In this document: positions 29,778-38,790 of the stretch, one piece after another
How positions within the stretch are numbered: position 1 is the stretch's first letter
How the letters are laid out: each line of letters begins with the position of its first letter
From: Io17-Chloro-G2 sp963663135
GTDB lineage: Bacteria; Chloroflexota; Dehalococcoidia; Lucifugimonadales; UBA3495
Assembly (NCBI GenBank): GCA_963663135.2
Contig: CAXXRM010000003.1
Location: forward strand, 1 to 64,000
DNA length: 64,000 bases
Direction: 5' to 3'
Program-made: the position numbers and the translations under genes
Notes under the pieces: model-generated
What the model was told of the DNA's origin: nothing
The model's input: only the letters and a program-made list of their open reading frames with translations
Databases searched by the model: none

Positions 29778-30785
29778 GGGTCGCCATCATCAAGATACCC
29801 GGGACCAACGCCACCACCGGCAAGGAGATCAGTTTCATGGTCGGCGACGTGGTGGCCGACGAGGTCGATACCTGGGAGACGGGCGGCCACCTGGACAAGA
29901 GTTTCCAAATCTCCCTGACCACCTACGTCCCGCCCCCACCGGCGGTCCCCGACCACCAGTCCAGGCTGGTGGTGACGATCAACGGGGAGATGGCCCCCGA
30001 CGACACCAACGTTACCGCCATCATGGACGGCGAAGAAGTGGCGATGGCGATGACCAAAGACGGTATCGCCTTTCTGAAGGTCCCCGGAACGTCGGCCAAC
30101 GGCGGTAAGGAAATCCGTTTCAGGGTCGGCGACGTGATGGCCGACGAGGTCGATACCTGGGAGCAGGGCGGACACCGGGACAAGAAATTCGAGATTTCCC
30201 TGACGACCTACGTCCCGCCACCGCCCCTCCCGCCCCACATTTCGAGGCTGTTGGTGAGCATCGACGGGCTGCCGGCGCCCGATGGGACGGTGGTCACGGC
30301 CTGGATGGACGGCGCGGTGGCGGTGGCGACGGCGGTGACCGCCAGCGGCGCGGCTTTATCAGGATAGAGGGGGACGGCTCGGACGGCGGGGGGGCCATCA
30401 GCTTCACTATTGGGGTCCTGACCGGGGGAGTGCCCGGTGGATTGATGGAGACCTGGCCGCCGCCGAGGTTGACTTCTGGGAGCAGGGCGGCCACGTCGAC
30501 AAGAACTTCGCCATTTCGGTCTACACCGCACCCAGGACGCCGGCCGAGGCCTTTGCGCCTTTGATCGACCACCTGGTTGACGGCCGGGCCAACCTGCTCG
30601 GCGTGTTCTGGTTCAACGACGAAACCCAGTCCTACCTATCCTACGACCCGGACCCGGACTTCGCCTTCTTCAACGACCTGGAAACGGTCCAAAGCCAGCA
30701 GGTCTTCTGGCTGCGCCTCCGCGCGCCGCAGCACTTCCTGGGGAGGACCCGCGCCGCCGGCTGGAACGTGGTGGTGCTGCCTTAG
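29778..30785 (+). pseudogene. Degenerate copy of the YDPDPD secreted-protein family
   Basis: The product matches the intact paralogs at 55015 and 61116 but lacks the signal peptide and most of the first repeat. Reading starts with IKIPGTNATTGKEISF, continues through an extra first-type repeat (DHQSRLVVTINGEMAPDD) and into RLLVSIDGLPAPDG. The frame is then lost twice. One base is missing near 30355 (GCGGCTTTATCAGG against GCGGCCTTCATCAGG) and another near 30440. The end is readable again in the third frame as FWFNDETQSYLSYDPDPDF to the TAG at 30785. Two single-base losses plus the missing start argue for a dead copy, although the indels could be sequencing errors. Confidence 0.7.
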
Positions 30786-30993
30786 CGGGGGGCGTGTTTC
30801 ACCGCCGAGGACGGAGAGGGCGCGGAGTTTTTTTGGGGTGGCTACTTACCCAAGAACCTCTGTGGTCTCTGTGCTCTCTGTGGTGAAAACGCGCAGCCCA
30901 CGCCCGTTATTCTCCCCACAGGGGGAATCCAGAGCCCTTTGTATGTGTGAACGCGGTTATGGCAACAAAGACGCAGCGGGGCACGCCGGGACC
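30786..30993. other. Intergenic repeat-like sequence
   Basis: It contains ACCTCTGTGGTCTCTGTG-type sequence and GGGAATCCAGAGCCCTTT, both also present near 60130-60235. I see no gene. It looks like a short dispersed intergenic repeat. Confidence 0.45.
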
Positions 30994-31506
30994 CTAGCAG
31001 AATGCCACCTCCCCCAGGTTTGAGATTTCCATATTCAACTGGTTTCGCAAGTTCCCTGGCATGCACCCGCTCAACCGGTTATCGTCGATTAGCAGCCATT
31101 TCAGGTTGCCCAGGTTGCCCCACTCCGACGGTATCTCTCCGCTCAACTGGTTCTCGCTAAGGTCCAGCCCGTACAGGCTACCCAGGTTGCCCAACTCCGA
31201 CGGTAGCTTTCCGCTCAACTGATTCTCGCTAAGGTCCAGCAATCTCAGGCTACCCAGGTTGCCCAACTCCGACGGTATCTCTCCGCCCAGCTGGTTCACG
31301 GAGAGGCGCAGCTGTTCGAGGTTGGCGAGGTTGCCCAGCTCCGACGGTATCTCTCCCCCCAACTGGTTATCGGAGAGGCCCAGCGATACCAGGTTGCCCA
31401 GGTTGGCCAACTCCAACGGTATCTCCCCGCTCAACTGGTTATCGGCAAGGCCCAGCTGTTGAAGGTTGGCGAGGTTGCCCAACTCCGACGGTATCTCCCC
31501 ACTCAA
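30994..31506 (-). CDS. Leucine-rich-repeat lipoprotein, C-terminal part (after frameshift)
   Basis: About 170 residues of ~24-residue LRRs with the plant-type consensus LSGEIPSELGNLANLQQLGL, ending in the capping segment CMPGNLRNQLNM and VAFC before the TAG at 30994. It is the continuation of the LRR ORF at 31439-33178. The join has one extra A at 31535-31536 (ATTCGAAGG, where the paralogous repeat near 32221 has ATTCGAGG). The two ORFs are therefore one gene broken by a single base. Confidence 0.75.
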   Translation of the reverse strand: MSGEIPSELGNLANLQQLGLADNQLSGEIPLELANLGNLVSLGLSDNQLGGEIPSELGNLANLEQLRLSVNQLGGEIPSELGNLGSLRLLDLSENQLSGKLPSELGNLGSLYGLDLSENQLSGEIPSEWGNLGNLKWLLIDDNRLSGCMPGNLRNQLNMEISNLGEVAFC

Positions 31507-33178
31507 CTGGTTCAGGGAGAGGTGCAGCCATTCGAAGGTTGGCGAGGTTGCCCAACTCCGGCGGTATCTCTCCGCTTAACTGGTTCCCGGGAAGGTACAG
31601 CCATTCGAGGCTGGCAAGGTTGGCCAACTCCGACGGTATCTCTCCGCTCAACCGGTTCCCGTGGAGGTACAGCCCGATCAGGTTGCCGAGGCTGCCCAAC
31701 TCCGGCGGTATCTCCCCGCTCAACCGGTTCTCGTGGAGGTCCAGACCACTCAGGTTGGTGAGCCTGCCCAACTCCGGGGGTATCTCTCCGGTCAACTGGT
31801 TCTCGCCGAGGTTCAGCCCATCCAGGCTGGTGAGGTTGCCCAATTCCGACGGTATCTCTCCGCTCAACTGGTTGTCGCGGAGGTCCAGCCCTTTCAGGCT
31901 GGTGAGGTTGCCCAACTCCGACGGTATCTCTCCGCTCAACTGGTTGTCGTGGAGGTCCAGCCCGCTAACTCGGCCAGTGTCGTCGGTGGCAACGCCGTGC
32001 CATGTGCCGACCGGCGCGTCATTCAGCCAGTTTTGGTTATTGGCCCAGCCAGGTCCGTCCGTAGCATTGAAAAGAGCAACCAGCGCTTCCCGCTCCGCTG
32101 GAGGTGGCGGCGCATCGCCGCAGAACGGTAGGCCGCCCAGGTCTGAGCGGTCCATATTCAACTGGCGCCGCAGACGGCTTGGTACGCACCCGCGCAAGTG
32201 GTTGTCGTTGAGGTGCAGCCATTCGAGGTTGGCGAGGTCGCCCAACTCAGGCGGTACCTCCCCGCTCAACTGGTTCCCGGAGAGGCTCAGCCCTCTCAGG
32301 TTGGCGAGGCCGCCCAACTCAGGCGGTATCTCCCCGCTCAACTGGGTCCGGGACAGGTACAGCCCTTTCAGGTTGGCGAGGTTGCCCAACTCCGGCGGTA
32401 TCTCCCCGCTTAACTGGGTCCGGGAGAGGCCCAGCCATTCCAGGTTGGCGAGATTGCCCAACTCCGACGGAATCTCCCCGTTCAACGGGTTTGAGGACAG
32501 GTACAGCCCCGTCAGGTTGGCGAGGTCGCCCAACTCCGACGGAATCTCCCCGTTCAACTGGTTTGAGGAGAGGTCCAGCCGTGTCAGGTTGGCGAGGTTG
32601 TCCAACCCCGCCGGTAGCTCCCCGTTCAACCGGTTTGAGGAGAGGTCCAGCCGCGTCAGGTTGGCGAGGTCGACCAACTCCGCCGGTATCTTTCCGCTTA
32701 ACCGGTTCCGGGAGAGGTCCAACTGCGTCAGGTTGGCGAGGTTGCCCAACTCCGGCGGTAGGCCCCCGCTCAACTGGTTTTCGCGGATGCGCAGCATTTC
32801 CAGATTGACGAGGTTGCCCAACTCCGCCGGTATCTCCCCGCTCAAACGGTTCTGGTATAGGTCCAGCCGCGTCAGGTTGGCGAGGTTGCCCAACTCCGCC
32901 GGTAGCTCCCCGCCCAAGTACCTCTCGCCGAGCGTGACTCCCTGGACACGGCCGTTGTCGTCGGTGTCGACACCGGCCCATTCTCTCATTGGCGCGTCGC
33001 TCAGCCAGTTTTGGTTATTCCACCATTCCGCTCCGCCCGTAGCATTGTAGAGGACGACCAGTGTTTCCCGGTCCATTTCGGGCGACGTGTTCGCAAAACC
33101 GGGCGTGGGTGTGGGCCTTTCTGTTTCCGGCGTTGCCTGCGCAATCGGCGGGGTGGCTGGGGGCAAGGGCGTGGACAA
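31439..33178 (-). CDS. Leucine-rich-repeat lipoprotein, main part
   Basis: About 540 residues are in frame. It begins in a Pro/Thr linker (TPLPPATPPIAQATPETE). Two LRR blocks follow, each introduced by an N-terminal cap (ETLVVLYNATGGAEWWNNQNW and EALVALFNATDGPGWANNQNW). Repeats follow the NLTRLDLYQNRLSGEIPAEL pattern, and the first block ends in a Cys cap (CVPSRLRRQLNM). The last ~25 residues (RMAAPLPEPVEW onward) are out of frame; the real protein continues at 30994-31506. The lipoprotein signal sits upstream in another frame (33256-33362). Role inferred: surface protein for protein or glycan binding. Confidence 0.8.
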   Translation of the reverse strand: MSTPLPPATPPIAQATPETERPTPTPGFANTSPEMDRETLVVLYNATGGAEWWNNQNWLSDAPMREWAGVDTDDNGRVQGVTLGERYLGGELPAELGNLANLTRLDLYQNRLSGEIPAELGNLVNLEMLRIRENQLSGGLPPELGNLANLTQLDLSRNRLSGKIPAELVDLANLTRLDLSSNRLNGELPAGLDNLANLTRLDLSSNQLNGEIPSELGDLANLTGLYLSSNPLNGEIPSELGNLANLEWLGLSRTQLSGEIPPELGNLANLKGLYLSRTQLSGEIPPELGGLANLRGLSLSGNQLSGEVPPELGDLANLEWLHLNDNHLRGCVPSRLRRQLNMDRSDLGGLPFCGDAPPPPAEREALVALFNATDGPGWANNQNWLNDAPVGTWHGVATDDTGRVSGLDLHDNQLSGEIPSELGNLTSLKGLDLRDNQLSGEIPSELGNLTSLDGLNLGENQLTGEIPPELGRLTNLSGLDLHENRLSGEIPPELGSLGNLIGLYLHGNRLSGEIPSELANLASLEWLYLPGNQLSGEIPPELGNLANLRMAAPLPEPVEWGDTVGVGQPRQPSTAGPCR

Positions 33179-33249
33179 GTCCGTTTGGGCCGTGGAATGG
33201 GGAGTGGGATTGGCGGAGGCCGACGGGGCCGGCGGGGTAGACGCGACGG

Positions 33250-33362
33250 TAGACCGGCGCGGTAGACGGCGTATCTGAGCCGCCGCAGGCCAGCAGCAAG
33301 GCCAGAAAGACCAACCCGATAGACAAGGCCATGGCGGGAAAGCGGGAAAGCGCTTTGGGCAT
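33250..33362 (-). other. Lipoprotein signal peptide of the LRR gene, in a shifted frame
   Basis: From ATG 33362 the frame reads MPKALSRFPAMALSIGLVF then LALLLACGGSD, a typical lipobox. The LRR frame picks up as STVASTPPAPSASANPTP. One extra base near 33254 would join the two. The full gene is then 30994-33362 with two single-base breaks. Confidence 0.6.
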
Positions 33363-33553
33363 TACCGTTGCTCCAAGGCCTTGATTCGGGTGTGCGAAGC
33401 CCGGGCTCGGCAGAAAGCCAAGTGATGGTTTGTAATGGATTATAGTAGGATTTCACGCACGTGCGTAGGAATCCGAAGTTTGAGTTATATCGGCCCACAA
33501 TCCCAAATAAAAAGCCCTGAGATGGCGCCAAGGCTGAGTAGGGAAGCCAATTT

Positions 33554-33631
33554 TGGCAGGGGCGGCAGGATTGGAACACGGGACCACTGGTTTTGGAGAC
33601 CAGCGCTCCGGCCAGGCTGAGCTACGCTCCT
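33554..33631 (-). tRNA. tRNA-Trp (CCA)
   Basis: The reverse complement folds as a tRNA with anticodon stem CTGGT/ACCAG around loop CTCCAAA (anticodon CCA). The D-arm is GCTCAGCC..GGAGC, and a 3' CCA is encoded. The acceptor has one mismatch (AGGAGCG against CGCCCCT). The T-arm (CCGTG TTCCAAT CCTGC) pairs poorly, which suggests one or more base errors or decay. Confidence 0.7.
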
Positions 33632-33659
33632 GCGTGGTTCTCTGCGTGGTGCTCCTGCG

Positions 33660-33738
33660 TGGTGCCCCGGAGGGACTCGACCACCCCCCGCCGGTCGACT
33701 CAGGGACGCCGCCGCTCCATCCTCTGAGCTACAGGGGC
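33660..33738 (-). tRNA. tRNA, probably Arg (CCT), with irregular arms
   Basis: The acceptor GCCCCTG pairs with CCGGGGC apart from one mismatch. The D-arm GCTCAGAGGATGGAGC is normal and CCA is encoded. The anticodon region GGCGGCGTCCCTGAGTCG appears to carry an indel; CCT is the best reading. The T loop is two bases too long (TGGTCGAGT). The identity is tentative. Confidence 0.55.
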
Positions 33739-33741
33739 AGG

Positions 33742-33817
33742 TGGTGGAGATAGGTGGACTTGACCCTCCAACCTCGGCGTTGCGAACGCCGCGCTCTCCC
33801 AGTTGAGCTATATCCCC
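33742..33817 (-). tRNA. tRNA-Ala (CGC)
   Basis: The acceptor GGGGATA pairs with TATCTCC, with discriminator A and an encoded CCA. The D-arm is GCTCAACTGGGAGAGC and the anticodon stem is GGCG/CGCC around TTCGCAA (anticodon CGC). The T-arm is one base short (GGAGG GTCAAGT CCACC). It heads a three-tRNA cluster read on the minus strand: Ala, Arg, Trp. Confidence 0.8.
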
Positions 33818-33905
33818 CAATACCCCTTTTCTGGAGCCCAGCTCCCGATTTCCCCGACTACTTGTCCGTCGCCGGGCCGTCCGCACGCGAGAATTCCCGG
33901 GGAAA

Positions 33906-34309
33906 TCAACCCTGATACCAACAGAAATCGTAAGGCGATGCCTCGTCGGATGTCAAATCGCCAACGTCCCGGCGCAGGGCAATCGCATTTTGATGGGAGA
34001 TGATTTTGAGCGGGTGGTCCTGGTCCCAGGCAGCCCATAGCTTCGATGGTGGTCAGGTATCCCTTCACCTCCAGCAGGAGAGTAGTTCCGGAATCGCGGT
34101 GATTTCGTTGGATTCGTTGGATTCGTTGGAGTGGCCCGCCGTGCGGGTCTGGCCCAACACCAGGCGGTTCTCGGACGCCCAGGCGCTCACCATATGCAGA
34201 GGCGCCCTGCCTTGGGCCCGGTCGCGGCGCCTCCAGAGAGTTTTGCCGTCAATGGCCACCACTTCGCCCTGGTCCAGTTCGCTTACCTGGCCCACCCAGG
34301 CCGTGAAGC
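33906..34309 (-). pseudogene. ISAs1-family transposase relic
   Basis: The minus strand encodes the core of an ISAs1 DDE transposase: FTAWVGQVSELDQGEVVAID then GKTLWRRRDRA, APLHMVSAWASENRLVLGQT and ITAIPELL. After a frame change it continues with KGYLTTIEAMGC. The N-terminal third is missing because an IS630-type element starts at 34312, and its other side shows no continuation. A 9-bp unit (TTCGTTGGA) is present three times, giving SNESNESNE. The element is dead. Confidence 0.75.
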
Positions 34310-34405
34310 TAGTACTCAGTCAACCTGGTTTTAGCATTTATTTAAGAAAACGGACAATTAGGCTATCCTACCTGGTGGGAAGTGTTGTTGGCGGGGGTGG
34401 CAGTG

Positions 34406-34933
34406 ATGGTCAGGGACAAGTACGCAGTGCGGCTGGCGCTGGAACAACGGGAAGAACTCGGGCGTCTGATTCGGGTTGGGAAACACACGGCCCGAGTCAC
34501 CGCCAGGGCCCGGATTCTCCTCAAGAGCGACGACGGTTGGCGGGCTCCCCAAGTGGCTGAAGCTGTGGATGTGGCTCTGGGCACGGTGTACCGGGTCAAG
34601 CAGCGCTTTACCGAAGAAGGGTTGGCCGGGGTTCTGAAGGACCGTCCCCAGGCCAACCGGCGCCGGAAGCTGGACGACCGGGGCGAGGCCCACCTGATCG
34701 CCCTGGCTTGCAGCCCGCCGCCGGCAGGTCATGACCACTGGACCCTGCGCCTGCTGGCTGGCAAGGTGGTGGAGTTGAAGTTGGCCTCATCCATGTCCCA
34801 CGAAGGGGTGCGCAAGCGTCTCAAAAAACGATCTCAAGCCCTGGCAGAAGAAGGAATGGTGCATTCCCAAGGTGAGCGCGGAGTTCGTGGCCAACATGGA
34901 GGACCTGCTGGACCTCTACGCCGAACCCTATGA
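34406..34933 (+). CDS. IS630 transposase, N-terminal frame (helix-turn-helix)
   Basis: Start ATG 34406 (MVRDKYAVRLALEQREEL), after GCGGGGGTGG. Residues ~1-120 form the DNA-binding part with two helix-turn-helix segments (RARILLKSDDGWRAPQVAEA and LGTVYRVKQRFTEEGL). The frame leaves the family alignment at a run of six A's (34823-34828). Reading +1 there restores LKPWQKKEWCIPK and joins the DDE domain at 34872-35528. Either programmed frameshifting or slippage makes the full transposase, or the copy is inactive. Confidence 0.8.
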   Translation: MVRDKYAVRLALEQREELGRLIRVGKHTARVTARARILLKSDDGWRAPQVAEAVDVALGTVYRVKQRFTEEGLAGVLKDRPQANRRRKLDDRGEAHLIALACSPPPAGHDHWTLRLLAGKVVELKLASSMSHEGVRKRLKKRSQALAEEGMVHSQGERGVRGQHGGPAGPLRRTL

Positions 34934-35528
34934 CCCCCGAAGGCCGGTGGTCTGCTTCGACGAGACCTCGACCCAGTTGTTGGCCCAGACGCGGCCATCT
35001 CTGCCGCCCCGGCCCGGAATTCCGCTGCGGCAGGACTACGAGTACCGGAGGGAGGGCGTCCGCAACCTGTTCCTGGCCTGTGAGCCGCTGGCGGGATGGC
35101 GTCACGTGGCGGTGACCCAGCGGCGCACGATGGAGGACTTCGCCCATCAGATGCGTTGGCTGGTGGACGAAGCTTATCCGGATACCCCGGTGGTGCGGGT
35201 GGTCATGGACAACCTGAACACGCACCGTCCGGCGTCCCTGTACGAGACGTTCCCGGCGGCAGAAGCCCGGCGGATTGCCAAGCGGCTGGAGTTCCACTAC
35301 ACCCCCAAGCACGGAAGTTGGTTGAACATGGCGGAAATCGAGTTCAGCGTGCTATCCCGCTCCTGTTTGAAGCAGCGACTCCCCGACGAGGAGGCGCTCC
35401 GGCGGGAAGTCCAGGCTCTGGTCAAGGAACGCAACGCCGCCCAAGCCACCATCAACTGGAGGTTCAACACCCGGGACGCCCGAACCAAACTTCACCGCCT
35501 TTACCCTTTTGATTCCAAAGTTGACTGA
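34872..35528 (+). CDS. IS630 transposase, DDE catalytic frame
   Basis: About 218 residues of a DDE superfamily endonuclease domain. The catalytic acids are visible in VVCFDETS (first Asp), VRVVMDNLNTHRP (second Asp) and SWLNMAEIEFSVL (Glu). It ends at 35528, just inside the right inverted repeat. The product is probably a fusion with the upstream frame through the A6 run; initiation at GTG 34872 alone would lack the DNA-binding part. Confidence 0.82.
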   Translation: MSAEFVANMEDLLDLYAEPYDPRRPVVCFDETSTQLLAQTRPSLPPRPGIPLRQDYEYRREGVRNLFLACEPLAGWRHVAVTQRRTMEDFAHQMRWLVDEAYPDTPVVRVVMDNLNTHRPASLYETFPAAEARRIAKRLEFHYTPKHGSWLNMAEIEFSVLSRSCLKQRLPDEEALRREVQALVKERNAAQATINWRFNTRDARTKLHRLYPFDSKVD

Positions 35529-35534
35529 GTACTA

Positions 35535-36093
35535 GTACTGAGCATTCCTATGCCCGCGTTCCGGGCCGTGCCGGGGTAAGTAACTGCCGAGCCCGCTCTG
35601 CACGTGTATTCTCATGGCGAGGCGTGTCGTCCGGACGAAGGCCGAATTGACATTGGTGCGGCTTGCCCGGTACTGAGCATGGTCCGGGAGTCTTACGGCT
35701 GCATCTTTGAAATCAGGGTTTCCTGGTCTGGCCCGCCGGGGAGTTGTCTTGGACCGGGCGCGCCGACTCGCCCTTCCATGACTTTATTGTATGCCGGTCA
35801 GAGTCCCCTGGCTCTTGACCAACTCGCGGGACAGGAAAGGTGGGCTGGTGATTGCTCGGCCTGTCGGTGTGGGGTGGTCCCGGACCTGGCGCCGCCGTTG
35901 CCGGGGGCTTGGGACTGGCGTCTCTTTCCCGCTCTTATATCTGGGGTAGAAATCTGCCGCCAGGTTGTACGCGAACCCCCGGTCTCTGGTGCGGAAGCTC
36001 TGCGCTTCGCGCTTCTCGGCCTGCTATCTGGTCTCAGGCGGACTTTCCGTTGGTTGCTGTTCAGCGCCAACTACTTCTGCCGGGTGAACCAGA
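35535..36093. other. Intergenic, nothing recognised
   Basis: There are long open frames on the plus strand, but their translations are low in sense and overlap real minus-strand coding further right. I see no RNA gene or repeat. Confidence 0.45.
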
Positions 36094-36910
36094 CTAACCG
36101 CCGGTGCCGACTTCGATCTCGATCCTGCAATGGTCACTGGGTCCCCAGACCGACGGTTCGTTCAAGGCCCGTACCGTTACAGGATGCGCCAGTTCCTTCG
36201 ACGCAAAGACAGAGTCCAGTTGACGGGTGGCCGTCCCCGGGGTCTGCCCGCTGTGATGGAAGGTGGGAACATTCAGGCTGCCCTTGGGAAGTTCCCCCGG
36301 CCAGGGTTCTGCCTGCCGCCCGTTGGGGAATTGTGGCCCCAGATAAGCGAGTCCGATTGCCTCCATGCGGTCGAAGACCGACTGGTAGCGTGGAGAGGGG
36401 CTTCGTCCACCCTCCTCGTACCCGTAAAGGATGTTCAGGTCCCCGGCCGCCAGAATCCGGCTGGGATATCTCCACCGAGGAACACCTCAATATCGGAGAT
36501 CAGGCGGTGCGCTGAGGCGTCGGCGTACATCCACCGTTTGTTCCGGTACGTCTTTTCCCAGGGGGTATACATGGAGATTGCCAAGATGGGCTCGCCTTCT
36601 GTCGGAGTGATCCTGGCCGCCGCCAGGGTTCCTGAGAGACTGGGAACGAATCTTCCGTTGGCGGCACCCTCAATTGGTTCGCTCTCGAGCCATTCCCCTT
36701 TGGCCTGGTCCGACAGGCGTACCACCGCCGTTCTCCACGGCCTGGAATCCAGGAGGTCTGCCATGGCGCTGGACCCGCCTCGACCAGAGTGGCTACTGGA
36801 CTACGGGGTTTCCGGGCCTCCTGCAGGAGAGCAACGTCCAAGTCCGAGTCCAGCAGATCGTTCCACGGGTTGAGCCTCCCGTTGATGTTCCAACTGATCA
36901 GCTTCAGCAT
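36094..36910 (-). pseudogene. Endonuclease/exonuclease/phosphatase-family protein, frameshifted
   Basis: From ATG 36910 the frame reads MLKLISWNINGRLNPW then DVALLQEARKP, the N-terminal motif of the EEP family. A frame change near 36750 leads to EGEPILAISMYTPWEKTY and DASAHRLISDIEVFLG. A second change near 36460 leads to RILAAGDLNILYGYEEGG, which carries the GDxN metal or catalytic motif. It ends with SVWGPSDHCRIEIEV, the SDH motif, and TAG at 36094. With both indels repaired it is a complete metal-dependent hydrolase of about 270 residues. It may be a sequencing artefact rather than a dead gene. Confidence 0.7.
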
Positions 36911-37416
36911 TTTCGAGTGCGCCCAGGGAGAGCGGGGCAGTTTCTTTGACCCTATCACGGCGCCTCATCCCTTCCAAGCCCGCAGCGAGCGAGTCACTTC
37001 TGCTGCCAGCGTCGCCAACCCAACCTTTCCTGATCTTGGATGCGCTCAATCCGCACCCGCATTGCCTCATTGAGAGATGTTACCGAAACTTTAGCGCCGG
37101 GGGTCCTGCCCGGCTCCTCCTCATCTCCACCCGTGGGGCCAGGCTTCGTGGCCAGATTTCCTGGAGGTTGCCTGAGTTTCCCGGAGAAGGGACACTATGT
37201 GCTTCCCGGTACTCGCGGTGCGTGTGGTGTGTTTCGTCCGGGAACGCGGGGCTCCGGCCTGGAGCCAGAGGGGTCGGTGTGGAGTTTTCGTTCGGGGACT
37301 GTTGCTTCCACAGCGCCGGCTTCCCTGTGGGAGAAGTGTCGGTCTGTGCGGGAGTTCGAGATGCCGCGCCTTCCCGGCCGGGGCCACAGCTTCCTGGGGT
37401 TGGGGGTCTGGAATGG
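36911..37416. other. Gap with a possible protein tail
   Basis: On the minus strand around 37000-37190 one frame reads GPTGGDEEEPGRTPGAKVSV then LNEAMRVRIERIQDQERLGW and stops. It is protein-like but has no clear start and no known family. The large plus-strand frame here is a shadow. Confidence 0.3.
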
Positions 37417-38115
37417 TCAGGCCTGCCGGAGCCGATCCAGCTCAGCCTCCAGTTCCCGGACCCGAGCCTCGGCTGCCTCGGCTCGGACCCGTTCCTGGGC
37501 GAAGGTGGCAATGTGTTGCCCGGTCTCCGGGTCGTGCCAGCCCAGATGTCCGTGGTCCCACCGGAGGAGGAGGTTGAGCACATTGCTGTACCCCTGCAGG
37601 ACCCCTTCCTCGAGGGTCTCGATGGTGACCGGTTCATATTGGCCATCCACCAGCCGGTCGCCGGCGAGACGGGTCCCGTGGAACTCCCCGGTCTCGTCGA
37701 ACCTCCAGTACTCGGGGATTCCCAGGTCGGCATAGGCTGTCCTCTTCTCCACCACATCCTGCCGGCCGGTGCTCCGAGAGGCGATTTCCAGGACGAAGTC
37801 CGGCGGCTTCCCCTGCTCCGAGATGACGTATCCGTTGTTTTCCCGGTGGGCTTCCGTGTCCGCGCCCAGGGCGATGAGCAGGTCCGGCGCCATCCGGTCT
37901 GCCGCAGGAGCTCCCGTCTCTCTGGTCAGGTACCTCTCGCCGGCCACGATGGTTGTTTCGGGGTTGCCCAGGTGCCGGGCCACGTGGTGGACGCTGCCGC
38001 TCAGGGTCAGGTGGTCGAAGCTGGTCATGTCCTCTGGGTCACCCTCCGGGGGGTCCGGGAGGACGAAACTCCCCCGGCGTTTCTTAGCGGCTGCCTCTGG
38101 TTGTCGGGTGGTCAT
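37417..38115 (-). CDS. Uma2-family (DUF820) putative endonuclease
   Basis: About 232 residues. The restriction-endonuclease-like fold of the family is indicated by MAPDLLIALG, then PPDFVLEIASRST, EKRTAYADLGIPEYWRFD and LAGDRLVDGQYEPV, in the usual order. The C-terminal ~40 residues form a charged coiled coil (RVRAEAAEARVRELEAELDR), common in this family. Uma2 genes are abundant, often multicopy genes in Cyanobacteria and Chloroflexota, and their cellular role is unsettled. ATG 38115 is preceded by GCAGAGGTCCGAC, a weak ribosome-binding site. Confidence 0.85.
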   Translation of the reverse strand: MTTRQPEAAAKKRRGSFVLPDPPEGDPEDMTSFDHLTLSGSVHHVARHLGNPETTIVAGERYLTRETGAPAADRMAPDLLIALGADTEAHRENNGYVISEQGKPPDFVLEIASRSTGRQDVVEKRTAYADLGIPEYWRFDETGEFHGTRLAGDRLVDGQYEPVTIETLEEGVLQGYSNVLNLLLRWDHGHLGWHDPETGQHIATFAQERVRAEAAEARVRELEAELDRLRQA

Positions 38116-38335
38116 GTCGGACCTCTGCGGTCGGGCTGCGCTGGTTCGGGTTTATTTGCTGAGGTTCTCTGGCTTTCCGGCTGGTTGGGGACGCCCGGCG
38201 TCGGCTTGCTCGCGGTCCCCGTTGTGGGGTCACGGCCTTCGAAGGTTGTGTCCGGTATTCTAGCCCACCGTTCCCGGCTGGGGAAGGGAGTCTCGTCCCC
38301 TGCTGGGTGTGGGATGGTCCGCACTGGTGTTCCCG

Positions 38336-38662
38336 TTATGAGCCTTGGGCTTTTGGCTCGTTCAGGTGGTAGGCGGCATCCGCCCGGTACCTGGGTGACT
38401 GCTCCGACCAGACCCGGGTCATCGCATCGTACTCATTGGCGGTGAGCACCGTGGTCCCAAAGCTCACCGCTCCTGGCTCGAGTACCATGTTCTTCTCGAT
38501 CTTGGGTCCCAGGCTGACCGGCCTGCCTGCGCTGGCCTCCTCGTCCAGTTCCAAAGACTCGCTGTCGACCGTGACGGATATCCGGTCTCGGTCGTCATCC
38601 TGCGTCAATGTCACGACGATGGCCTTTCCCTTCCTGGTGGTCTTGGCCAGGGGTATGCTCAT
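38336..38662 (-). CDS. Hypothetical protein, 108 aa
   Basis: Start ATG 38662 with GGAGAGAAGCAG just upstream. The N-terminal part is beta-rich (GKAIVVTLTQDDDRDRISV), and the C-terminal part is NEYDAMTRVWSEQSPRYRA. It has no signal peptide and I recognise no domain. It lies on the same strand as the Uma2 gene, with a 220-base gap. Confidence 0.6.
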   Translation of the reverse strand: MSIPLAKTTRKGKAIVVTLTQDDDRDRISVTVDSESLELDEEASAGRPVSLGPKIEKNMVLEPGAVSFGTTVLTANEYDAMTRVWSEQSPRYRADAAYHLNEPKAQGS

Positions 38663-38790
38663 CTGCTTCTCTCCGCGGGGTTTTCCTGTCCATGAAGGTC
38701 CTGTCTGGTGGAATTTGGCGTTCAGCCAGCTTCTGACCCTATTCCTCTTGAGGGTACTCCACCAGCCCGGGCTATCCTGGCGTTGAGTCC

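Larger units (their letters stand above)
34312..35532 (+). mobile_element. Complete IS630-family insertion sequence
   Basis: The terminal inverted repeat is GTACTCAGTCAAC, read from both ends (34312-34324 and 35520-35532). It is flanked by TA on each side (34310-34311 and 35533-35534), the target duplication expected for IS630/Tc1-type elements. Length is 1,221 bp. It contains a transposase in two overlapping frames and is inserted next to or into an ISAs1 relic. Confidence 0.88.

Noticed and set aside
31539..33050. 503-residue plus-strand ORF over the LRR gene
   Set aside because: It mirrors the LRR periodicity on the minus strand and has a biased, sense-poor composition.
33485..33886. 133-residue minus-strand ORF with AQLGERGVRNAEVGGSS
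   Set aside because: This is the well-known spurious translation of tRNA genes; it covers the Ala, Arg and Trp tRNAs.
36946..38445. 499-residue plus-strand ORF
   Set aside because: It overlaps the well-supported Uma2 gene on the other strand and has no domain or start signal.
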